DNA from: an uncultured Lachnospiraceae bacterium
GTDB taxonomy: Bacteria; Bacillota; Clostridia; Lachnospirales; Lachnospiraceae
Length of the DNA stretch: 64,000 nt
Assembly: GCA_944383325.1 (NCBI GenBank)
Contig: CALWPC010000032.1
Coordinates: 1 to 64,000 of the forward strand
Direction: 5' to 3'
Part shown: in pieces, positions 35,861 to 43,723 of the stretch
How positions within the stretch are numbered: the first letter of the stretch is position 1
How the letters are laid out: each line of letters opens with the position of its first letter
Notes under the pieces: model-generated
The model's input: only the letters and a program-made list of their open reading frames with translations
Database searches by the model: none
Told to the model about the DNA's origin: nothing
Program-made: the position numbers and the translations under genes

Positions 35861-37036
35861 CTATCCTTTCATCTGCGCCGCAATGTCCGCATCTACGATT
35901 TCCTCACCGGTCTTACCTACCAACTGCGCTTTACTAGCTTCGCTCAGTCCGTCATTGATTACAGCGGACATATCGCAAGTGCTGCATTTATCGAGTTCTT
36001 TTTTCGTCACCTTACCATCACGGTAATCACGCACTACCTTCAGTTCATACATGGAGTAAGGCTTCTTCATGAATAGCGCCTTAAATTTGTGCCACACCAC
36101 CCAGAAGCCCGGCTTCCAGATATACTTATGCATAGCCGGAGACACCGAGCCGATCATCCAACAATCACGATCGCAGCAGCGAACCTTTTTGCGCACCTGC
36201 TCCGCTTCCGGGCTGTTCCACAGTTCGTCCCACGTCTGCGTGTTCAGATTGCCCATGACCTCTTTATCCTTCGTACCATTGCAAGGCATGACATCACCAT
36301 ACGGATCAATGAAGAAGGTATCAAAACTCATATCGCAGGGAAGCAACCTCTTCTGCCCGTAGATATAGTTAATAAGGCCGTGGTTAAAGTAGGCGCGCAT
36401 CCACTTCTTGGGAGAGTTACTCTTGAGCAACTCATTGACCAGATTCTCGAAGTTTTGTGCTACCATTGGACGATCATGAATAATATTCTTTGCCTCTACG
36501 AAATAAAAGCTGTTATGCAAGCTTGCAGTGGCAAACTCCATTCCCATCTCATTGGAAATTTGATATAGCGGTACAAGGTCAGGAGCATTCTTATCCTGGA
36601 CTGTCATACCAAATCCCACATCTTTCATGCCAATTTCACGGAGCTTTTTCAATGTACCATAACCGCGCTGATAGCCATTCTGAAGACCTCTAATCTCGTT
36701 ATTAGTCTGCTCCAATCCCTCAATAGAGATGCGAATGCCAATCTGCGGGAATTCCTTACACAGTTCCACAATACGATCCGTAAAGAAACCGTTTGTGGAA
36801 ATTACAATACGATCGGATTTCTTATACAGTTCACGAACAATTTCCGGCAAGTCAGTACGGATAAATGGCTCTCCGCCGGTAATGTTGGTAAAGTACATCT
36901 TAGGAAGCTTCTTAATTGTCTCTATGGTTATCTCTTCTTCCGGCTTGGAAGGAGCTTTGTATCGGTTACACATAGAACAGCGTGCATTACATCTGTATGT
37001 AACAATGACCGTTCCATTTAGCTTTTTCTCTGCCAT
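35861..37036 (-). CDS. Radical SAM/SPASM protein in the EPS cluster
   Basis: A 391-residue radical SAM enzyme. The [4Fe-4S]-binding CNARCSMC (CxxxCxxC) is near residue 16, with ITGGEPFIRTD (SAM-binding GGE) and VISTNGFF after it. In the C-terminal half CDMSFDTFFIDPYGDVMPCNG and CCDRDCWM supply further cysteines of a SPASM-type domain for auxiliary clusters. Proteins of this type are known in O-antigen and EPS loci but their reactions are mostly unassigned. It lies between a GT4 and the OFF polymerase. GGGAG precedes the ATG. A peptide substrate is unlikely, as no small precursor gene is near. Confidence 0.85.
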   Translation of the reverse strand: MAEKKLNGTVIVTYRCNARCSMCNRYKAPSKPEEEITIETIKKLPKMYFTNITGGEPFIRTDLPEIVRELYKKSDRIVISTNGFFTDRIVELCKEFPQIGIRISIEGLEQTNNEIRGLQNGYQRGYGTLKKLREIGMKDVGFGMTVQDKNAPDLVPLYQISNEMGMEFATASLHNSFYFVEAKNIIHDRPMVAQNFENLVNELLKSNSPKKWMRAYFNHGLINYIYGQKRLLPCDMSFDTFFIDPYGDVMPCNGTKDKEVMGNLNTQTWDELWNSPEAEQVRKKVRCCDRDCWMIGSVSPAMHKYIWKPGFWVVWHKFKALFMKKPYSMYELKVVRDYRDGKVTKKELDKCSTCDMSAVINDGLSEASKAQLVGKTGEEIVDADIAAQMKG

Positions 37037-37052
37037 GATTTTTTTCTCCCTT

Positions 37053-38249
37053 TTACTGATATATCCTCATCAACTTCTCGTAATAATCTTCTATCGTATC
37101 GAAGCTGATTTGCCTGCAGTTTTTGCTATAATCATCTGTGAGCGCCTTATCCGCCCACATTCTTTCTATTATCTCCTTAAGTTCAGCTTCATCGCCGCTC
37201 TCAAACAGTTCACCTGTCTTTCCAACTCTAATCAACTCTGGAATTCCACCGATATTCGCTCCCAGTACAGGCGTTCCGTACATCTGGCTCTCCATAACGG
37301 AAAATGGACAATTCTCATACCACTCGGAGGGATAAATAGAAAATCTTGCTTCCCTAATAAGCTTCTCCAATGCCTCTCCTGTCTGGAAACCAATATTTTT
37401 TATATTCCGTATATTTTCAATATCTTGTTCTAATGGTCCCGAGCCTGCAAAAATAAAATTTATCTCCGGCAACTCCCTACAGACCTTCAGTAGTGTACCG
37501 ATGCCCTTTTCTTCAGAGAAGCGACCAAAATACAGAACATAATCTTTCTTAACTGTATCTCTCAATTCGACTTTGTCTATGAAATTGTGGATAACCACAG
37601 TCTTATCACGGAACAGCGGATTGCTGTCCATCTTGCTCTTCATAAACTGTGAGCAACAGATCATCTTATCTATATATTTATAAACACCTTTCCACTTCCA
37701 GAAATACGCTTCAGCCGTTCCAACCACACTCTTGACCGTAGAACCGTGGATACACTTACCTTTCGTGCAATTCATAAAATGACCGCCTAAGCATTTTTCA
37801 CAGTTCTCACGCGTATTCGGATTGTTTAGCATATGGTTCGGACAAACAAGTTGATAATCATGCGCCGTGAACACAATTCTGCATTTATGACCTTCTTTAC
37901 GCCATTTTTGAATTTCCAGAATAATGCTAGGCGTCAACTGATAGTTAAAATTATTCAAATGACATACGTCCGGTTTAAAATCATCAAGCACAAGTCTCAG
38001 CTTTTTCCGTGCCTCAGAGGAATATATCGTCTTAATAGGATATGTCAGCTTTGACAGTTCGCTTACACCGTGGAAATCCATATCAGACGTGTAAGCATTC
38101 ACGGAGTTGCCCACGCAGCGACCTTCATGCTCCATCCCAAAGTACTGGACTTCATTTCCTTTGCTTTGGAGGTATTCGCCTAATTTAAATATATAAGTTT
38201 CTGACCCACCGTTGGGGTACAGAAATTTGTTTACCATCAAAATTTTCAT
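37053..38249 (-). CDS. Glycosyltransferase family 4 (EPS cluster B, second)
   Basis: A 398-residue GT-B enzyme. It starts MKILMVNKFLYPNGGSETYIF with the glycine-rich acceptor loop; the C-terminal donor domain has LYFGRFSEEKGIGTLLK and PSEWYENCPFSVMESQMYGTPVLG, an EX7E variant. A cysteine-rich insertion (CEKCLGGHFMNCTKGKC) in the first half is seen in some GT4 enzymes and may bind zinc. ATG is coupled to the upstream acyltransferase stop (4-bp overlap). Confidence 0.9.
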   Translation of the reverse strand: MKILMVNKFLYPNGGSETYIFKLGEYLQSKGNEVQYFGMEHEGRCVGNSVNAYTSDMDFHGVSELSKLTYPIKTIYSSEARKKLRLVLDDFKPDVCHLNNFNYQLTPSIILEIQKWRKEGHKCRIVFTAHDYQLVCPNHMLNNPNTRENCEKCLGGHFMNCTKGKCIHGSTVKSVVGTAEAYFWKWKGVYKYIDKMICCSQFMKSKMDSNPLFRDKTVVIHNFIDKVELRDTVKKDYVLYFGRFSEEKGIGTLLKVCRELPEINFIFAGSGPLEQDIENIRNIKNIGFQTGEALEKLIREARFSIYPSEWYENCPFSVMESQMYGTPVLGANIGGIPELIRVGKTGELFESGDEAELKEIIERMWADKALTDDYSKNCRQISFDTIEDYYEKLMRIYQ

Positions 38250-39288
38250 AACCTTGATCCTTTTACTTCTCTTAATTTCTTTTCAGCAATGCTAAGTATC
38301 TTCTTGCACACCACTGAAAAAACCACCGCAGCTATGATTGTAGTAGCCGCAGTAAATATATACGATAACCAACCTTTCCCCAGGATTGTATTCAAATGCA
38401 TTTTGTCAATTACACGGTACATAACCATATGACTGAGGTATATCTCCATACTGATATCGCTGATGAAGTGCGTGAATGGATTCGATAATGCAGTATCCCC
38501 CCCATCTCGCGGAGAGAATATACAAGCACTAGACCAAAAAGTATCAGCATTGTCCAAACAGAGCCAGAAATCGCATAATACGCAACAGTCACCGCCACAA
38601 TCGCGGTCAGAACACAATATCTACACCGTGTGGCTAACATGCACAGTTGCTCTCTATATAAATAAATCAGCCCGCCGAGGACGAAAAACACAGCGCAATA
38701 TACGATATTGCTTCTGGCACTAAAGCCATCTACCACATGAGATTCATCCAAGAAGTAAACGGAACATACTATGTTCAAAACAGCAGCCACGCCAAACACA
38801 AGCAATGCTTTCTTCTTTGTGCTTATCAACCAACAGAAAAACGGAAACAACATATAAAACACAAACACCACACCCAGAAACCACCCTACTCCAATCACAG
38901 AAATATTCGCATTTGGAAGCAGTCCGAAGCATAGCGTAATGTCTGCTATAAACTCATATAAAGCCTCTTTGCTGAATCCCATAACCAAATCCAGTAGGCA
39001 CAGCAGTCCGAAGAATGGTAGTACCTTGCCAAACCGTCTGCTATAAAATTTCTGAATCGAAATGTGGCCGGACAGCATCCTGTCATAGTATCCACAGCAC
39101 ATAGAGAATGCAGATATAATCATAAAGAGGAACACAAGGTTTGTAAAAGAAGAAATCATAGAGTGAAAGACGAAACCTTGGATCTGAAAATTTCCATTCG
39201 CCCTGATGTGCATCAGCACAATCCCGATGGTTGAATAGGCTCTCAAACCGTCTATCATGTCATATCTCTTCTGCTCCACTCCACTCAC
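38246..39288 (-). CDS. Acyltransferase family 3 protein, phase-variable, frame OFF (7 G)
   Basis: An integral membrane acyltransferase, about 10 hydrophobic segments, that would O-acetylate or otherwise acylate the polysaccharide. The N-terminal part RYDMIDGLRAYSTIGIVLMHI has the family RxxxxD...H pattern. At 7 G (38497-38503) the frame turns into unrelated residues and stops. With 8 G it passes from SLREMGG into DTALSNPFTHFISDISMEIYLSH, the normal family ending, and reaches 347 residues, the same length as its neighbour. The start is a GTG at 39288 (or GTG 39279). Confidence 0.83.
38497..38503 (-). repeat. Poly-G tract (7) in the acyltransferase gene
   Basis: Seven G on the coding strand, flanked by GAGAT and ATACTGC. 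Eight restores the frame. Confidence 0.9.
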
Positions 39289-39296
39289 CTCTTTTC

Positions 39297-40340
39297 CTAT
39301 CTTTGGTTACCAATCTTTACTACGTTAATAATGTGTCTGGCAGCTATTTGAAGTACCCACGATATTCCAACAGTTATCAGGATACTCAAACCAATAAACA
39401 CCCCGGAACCAAGCTCCGGCATAAAAGCTACCAACAGCCCAAACACGCTCCCGTGAAGCAGATATACCTCATAGGATAAGCTTCCTAAGAACAGGTTCAC
39501 CTTATTTCCAATCGCAATGCGGCTGTTCACCGCCAACATAAACGTGATAATCAGTACGCTCAGTAGAATCTTCAGCAAATAATCACCAAAGAAAATCACA
39601 GACTTAAACTTCAAATATGCAATACCAACTATTCCGGCAAGTATACAGAAAAACACACATTTAGGGAGCCACTTCTTATCCGTCCAAGCGGATAGCCAGG
39701 ATCTAACATGGAAAAATACGATCCCCCACACGAAGCCGAATACCTCTGGACACCATGTGTTCCATATTATTCGTTTTTTCTGCGCATACATTGTAACGCT
39801 GAATACTATGATCAACACACAGACAAGAATGTCTGAATACCCCCCCCGATTAGACGTGAGAATTAGTTTTATAAAACGTTTGACTGTCCAGAATATCACA
39901 TAACAAACCATTAGCCACTGCACCCATCCGTTGATATGTATAAGGGTGGTAATGGATAGTCCTTTTCCTTCCACCAAACTGAATACCATCGAAACGACAT
40001 TTACAAGAACCATCGGAATCAGCAACCGTGGCAACCGTTTTCTCCAAAAGCATTTGATGCTATCTGGATTCTTCTCTATCCCCAATCTCAGCCCATAGGC
40101 CGATGTCATGAAGAAAAATGTTACGCCGATGTAAGCAAAGCTGCCGAGCATATCCTGTATGCGATTCTGGTAAGCCGTCGGTATGTGGACAAGAATGACG
40201 ATCAGGCACCAAAAGCCGCGCATTGCATTGCTGTTCTGCTTATCGAATAAATGGGTTCCATCTGATTTATATTTCGCTTTGTAAAGCAGCTCAAATGCTA
40301 GAAACAGCATTATGAGTGCCATGATTGCATATGTAATCAT
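39297..40340 (-). CDS. Acyltransferase family protein, poly-G tract in frame (8 G, ON)
   Basis: A 347-residue membrane acyltransferase of the OatA/NodX type with about 10 hydrophobic segments. KQNSNAMRGFWCLIVILVHIP and FMTSAYGLRLG near the start match the family. The coding sequence contains 8 G at 39840-39847 within SNRGGYSDIL and is open throughout. Its tract and the next bases (TATTC) match those of the GT2 gene. Its start overlaps the upstream GT4 stop by 4 bp. It probably acylates a different position from the OFF acyltransferase. Confidence 0.87.
   Translation of the reverse strand: MITYAIMALIMLFLAFELLYKAKYKSDGTHLFDKQNSNAMRGFWCLIVILVHIPTAYQNRIQDMLGSFAYIGVTFFFMTSAYGLRLGIEKNPDSIKCFWRKRLPRLLIPMVLVNVVSMVFSLVEGKGLSITTLIHINGWVQWLMVCYVIFWTVKRFIKLILTSNRGGYSDILVCVLIIVFSVTMYAQKKRIIWNTWCPEVFGFVWGIVFFHVRSWLSAWTDKKWLPKCVFFCILAGIVGIAYLKFKSVIFFGDYLLKILLSVLIITFMLAVNSRIAIGNKVNLFLGSLSYEVYLLHGSVFGLLVAFMPELGSGVFIGLSILITVGISWVLQIAARHIINVVKIGNQR
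39840..39847 (-). repeat. Poly-G tract (8) in the ON acyltransferase gene
   Basis: Eight G on the coding strand, flanked by CTAATC and TATTC. This is the only one of the four tracts that leaves its gene in frame. Confidence 0.9.
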
Positions 40341-41476
40341 CTCTTATACACCTTCAATGTTTTCTCAACCACTTTGTCCCAATCATACTTTTGACAAATA
40401 AAATTTGCTGCAGTTTCCTTGTAATCTATTACGCTTCTCCCATCGGAGCAGCACCCCTGCAGTTTCTTCCTCAAATCCTCAATGTTGCTCTTCTTAAAAA
40501 CAATCGCCTTATCTTCAACAACCTCTTCACATTCTGCTATATCGCTCACTACACAGCAGTTGCCATAACTCATAGCTTCAAGAAGGCTCAACGGCATCCC
40601 TTCTAAATCACTCGGCAACACATACACATATGCATTACTATATAATTCATCCAACGTCTCTCCCTGAACAAAGCCTGTGAAAACTATCCGTTGGTCACTC
40701 TCAGCTAATGATTTCAATTCTTTTGTAAACTCATCCGTATCCGACGCTCCACCAACGATCACCAATTTCTTGTCAGTCTTGACTTCCTTAAAAGCCTCAA
40801 TCAGATACCGAATGCCCTTCTCTGGAACCAATCTACCAAGGAATAAAAAGTATTCGTTTTTATGTAAGTCAAACCTCTTTGTTATGAAATCAGCTTCTCT
40901 TACCTCTGGTCTGTTTACGCCATTCGGAATGAAAATAGTCTCACGACCATAAGTCGTTTTGAAGTATTCATGGACTCCTTTACTTAAAATGATGATTTCA
41001 TCAGCATACTTGGCAGCGTTCTTCTCACCCTGATGGATAAACTTGGATCCGAATCCGCTCTTCCATTTTTCACGCTTCCAGTCAATGCCGTGAATTGTGA
41101 CAACCACACGTTTTCCGAACAGTTTAGGTAACCACGAAAAAAAAGCTGGACCCTCTGCATGAATATGCACCACATCATATTTTCCAAAAGCAGCATGCAA
41201 AGAAGCAACGAAAGAAGATGTAACCGCAGCAAAACCTTTTTTCTCAATCGTAAAAACCGACTTGATCTTTACACCTTTGTACTCGGTGATGTTCTTTCCA
41301 TCAAACTCCGCGCCGGAAACATGATGTCCTCGGCGGTTATAACAGGTTACACAATGCCCTTTAGCAACCATTCTTGTTGCCAATTCTTCCACTACAATCT
41401 CTATACCGCCTTCACGGGAAGGAATCCGCTTGTGGCCAAGCATTGCAATCTTTAGTTTTTCATTCCGCTTATCCAC
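40337..41476 (-). CDS. Glycosyltransferase family 4 (EPS cluster B, first gene)
   Basis: A 379-residue GT-B enzyme. The start region KIAMLGHKRIPSREGGIEIV, VVTIHGIDWKREKW and, in the donor domain, FLGRLVPEKGIRYLIEAF plus PSDLEGMPLSLLEAMSYGNCCV (EX7E) match EPS glycosyltransferases of the rhamnosyl/glucosyl type. The start is GTG behind GAGGGAAG. It is the first gene of cluster B after an 800-bp leader region. No polyprenyl-phosphate sugar transferase is present to start the repeat unit, so that function must be elsewhere. Confidence 0.88.
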   Translation of the reverse strand: MDKRNEKLKIAMLGHKRIPSREGGIEIVVEELATRMVAKGHCVTCYNRRGHHVSGAEFDGKNITEYKGVKIKSVFTIEKKGFAAVTSSFVASLHAAFGKYDVVHIHAEGPAFFSWLPKLFGKRVVVTIHGIDWKREKWKSGFGSKFIHQGEKNAAKYADEIIILSKGVHEYFKTTYGRETIFIPNGVNRPEVREADFITKRFDLHKNEYFLFLGRLVPEKGIRYLIEAFKEVKTDKKLVIVGGASDTDEFTKELKSLAESDQRIVFTGFVQGETLDELYSNAYVYVLPSDLEGMPLSLLEAMSYGNCCVVSDIAECEEVVEDKAIVFKKSNIEDLRKKLQGCCSDGRSVIDYKETAANFICQKYDWDKVVEKTLKVYKR

Positions 41477-41603
41477 AGCTCTTCCCTCTCTTTATCTTTT
41501 GACTGTACCTCACTATCCATTTACAAAAATCGAAATTGTTATGGACTTAATTTTTGAGGCACTCAATTTTGTCCTATTTTCATGGACATCTCATATTGCG
41601 ACA

Positions 41604-41632
41604 CCAATATTGGTCTGTAATAAATTTGTCAA
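41604..41632 (-). promoter_or_regulatory. Candidate promoter of EPS cluster B
   Basis: On the minus strand TTGACA, 17 nt, TATTGG, about 130 nt before the first gene. The -35 box is perfect, the -10 box weak. Confidence 0.4.
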
Positions 41633-41652
41633 ACTATATTCAGTGTCTATTA

Positions 41653-41689
41653 TTTCTGATAACATCATTCCAACAGGTCTGTGCTATAC
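41653..41689. repeat. Direct repeat copy 1 upstream of EPS cluster B
   Basis: 37 bp around CAGGTCTGTGCTA; 27 of 37 positions match the second copy at 41805-41841. It lies just upstream of the candidate promoter and could be a regulator site. Confidence 0.4.
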
Positions 41690-41804
41690 GATCAGTGAGC
41701 AATTACAAAAAACGCCTTATTTAAGCCATTTCTTCTGCTTTTGAGGACACTTCTTAAGCCATTCTCTATCACGCAAACGATAACTACACAGACAATAAGA
41801 TCGT

Positions 41805-41841
41805 TTTATGATAGTAACATTGTGGCAGGTCTATGCTACAC
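41805..41841. repeat. Direct repeat copy 2 upstream of EPS cluster B
   Basis: 37 bp around CAGGTCTATGCTA, same orientation as copy 1, 152 bp apart start to start. Confidence 0.4.
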
Positions 41842-42311
41842 TCCGTGTTCCAATACCCTACTCATACAATCCTCCCACCATGTCTACCCTAAATTTCCCC
41901 CATAACAGCCATACGGATAATCACCATAACGGCATCAGACGCACATTTTACAACCACCTTGACCATTGCTCACATCAGCAAGCCCAAAACCACATTGGAC
42001 CGGCACCGTAATAGCAGAAAAGACTCTATCCCCCTGTGTAGACATTGCGCTACACTGTTTTTTTCCGCAGGACAGCGCCCGCAGTTTACGCTCATTTACG
42101 CAAACTAAATGTTCTCTTTTAAATTTTAAATTGATTTCCATATCTCCCCGGGATACAAGAACCGGTTTTCATAACGAATACCTATAAACGTCTTTTGGAA
42201 AAAATTTGAAATGGAAAAGAAATGCATGATCACTGTCTGGAAATACAGCGGTCGGCGTAATACACAAAGCTTTACGTTGGATAAAAAACAAAATTTTCTA
42301 TACAACAAAAA

Positions 42312-42355
42312 AGAAAATCCACAGAATGATCATTGATCATCCAAATGGATTTTCT
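42312..42355 (-). terminator. Terminator of the GT-C gene block
   Basis: AGAAAATCCA / TGGATTTTCT arms with an inner ATGATCA/TGATCAT stem, followed on the minus strand by six T. It lies 78 nt beyond the PIG-V-like gene stop. Confidence 0.75.
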
Positions 42356-42433
42356 TCTTATTTTATAGGAATATGGATTCTATTCTGCACTGACTGACAC
42401 TCTGGTAATGTTGCAAAGACCTTGTGAGCGCCG

Positions 42434-43699
42434 TTAATAAATAGACAAACCTTGCAGACACGCCACACATAACAAAATCTGGAAGGAACACCCGCTAATC
42501 AGCGCCCATTTTTCGAAAGCCGGATGGCGTTCGGCCGCCACCGCCATGACCAAAAACATCGGCAGCGTGCAGATCATATATCGGCCAATGCTGAGCGGCC
42601 ATGTCATCATATAGTTCATAATAAAAAACAGTCCGAAATAAACGCTGTATACTGCCGGAATCCGACGTATACCGTAAAGCAGCAGCACAAAAGCAATGAC
42701 AAACAGTACTAGCGACGGGATCCATATGCGTACCGACAAATCGGATGCCGGATCACTGACTACTCTGTCCCACATCATAGCAAGTGTTTTTGTAAAATAT
42801 TGACTTTCCTGAAACCAGTGCTCCTTCTGATAAATCAGAAATTGAAACGGGTTATGCTCTACCAGATAATTGAGAAGCAGATAGCCCAATGTTCCCACAC
42901 AGGGAAGCAGACTGACAAGCGCCTTCCCTGTCACCGTTTTCCACACAGTTCGCCATTGCTTCCACGGTTGGTAGAATACAAACAGCTCCGCCAGCGCCAC
43001 AATGACAAGCAGCACTCCCTGCAGTCTTGTGAGCGCTGCCAACGCGCCGACAATGCCTGCAAGAACAAACCGATGTGTACGAATAAAGTAAATGGCCGCC
43101 ACCGAAGTGAGAAAAAACAGACTTTCCGTCCGAATAGAGCCAAAGAAAAAGGCAAATGGAAATACGGACAAAAACACAACCGTGCGCCTGGCCACAGTCT
43201 TTGAAAACTCCCTCGCCAATAGCAGATACAAAATGACACAGCCTCCGATGTAAGACAAATTGGAGACGAGATACGCGCACACCTCATAGCTTGGAATCAG
43301 CAGGTGGAACAGCCGGATCAGCCACGGATAGAGCGGAAAAAAGACAAGAAATAAATGCTGCCCATTTTCAATATATCCGTCATAGCCCAACTCTGCCAAT
43401 TTCAAATAATGAATGCCATCCCAGTTTCCCCATGCTTCTATCACAGATTGGAAATCCATGCCGCCAAGCAGCGTACAGCCAAACCACGCCGCCAGATACA
43501 TAAACAAACGAAAACCAAGAGCAAACAACGCCACCCATAGCAATTCTTTGCCGGCAACCGGCTCAACGCTATACGAGCCTTCTCGGTTCAGCACCAAACG
43601 GCGGGAACCGATCGCAGACTCAGAAACACCGACCATTCGAAGCAGCAAAACTCCAATACCAAGTCCTAATAGCAAAGAAATAAGAAACTGTCCCAACAA
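42434..43699 (-). CDS. PIG-V-like mannosyltransferase family membrane protein
   Basis: A 421-residue GT-C type membrane protein with about 10-12 hydrophobic segments. The first external loop WGNWDGIHYLKLAELGYDGY, with the WD pair, and FFPLYPWLIRLF are hallmarks of the PIG-V family, which uses polyprenyl-phosphate sugars. The bacterial substrate is unknown. The start appears to be TTG at 43699 behind AAGGAGG/AAGG; a nearby ATG is out of frame. It lies 24 nt behind the next large membrane protein gene, so the two likely act on the same envelope glycan. Confidence 0.82.
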   Translation of the reverse strand: MLGQFLISLLLGLGIGVLLLRMVGVSESAIGSRRLVLNREGSYSVEPVAGKELLWVALFALGFRLFMYLAAWFGCTLLGGMDFQSVIEAWGNWDGIHYLKLAELGYDGYIENGQHLFLVFFPLYPWLIRLFHLLIPSYEVCAYLVSNLSYIGGCVILYLLLAREFSKTVARRTVVFLSVFPFAFFFGSIRTESLFFLTSVAAIYFIRTHRFVLAGIVGALAALTRLQGVLLVIVALAELFVFYQPWKQWRTVWKTVTGKALVSLLPCVGTLGYLLLNYLVEHNPFQFLIYQKEHWFQESQYFTKTLAMMWDRVVSDPASDLSVRIWIPSLVLFVIAFVLLLYGIRRIPAVYSVYFGLFFIMNYMMTWPLSIGRYMICTLPMFLVMAVAAERHPAFEKWALISGCSFQILLCVACLQGLSIY

Positions 43700-43723
43700 T
43701 TTGCCTTCATCCTCCTTTGTAGT

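Larger units (their letters stand above)
41477..42311. other. Gene-free region in front of EPS cluster B
   Basis: About 835 bp with no supportable gene. It holds a candidate promoter at 41604-41632, an imperfect direct repeat (41653-41689 and 41805-41841) and, at its right end, the terminator of the opposite-lying gene block. The rest may be an untranslated leader or decayed sequence. Confidence 0.6.

Noticed and set aside
34555..39850. Poly-G frameshifts as plain sequencing errors
   Set aside because: Not excluded, but four independent G-tracts restricted to one surface-polymer locus, one of them in frame, fit phase variation better; reads would decide.
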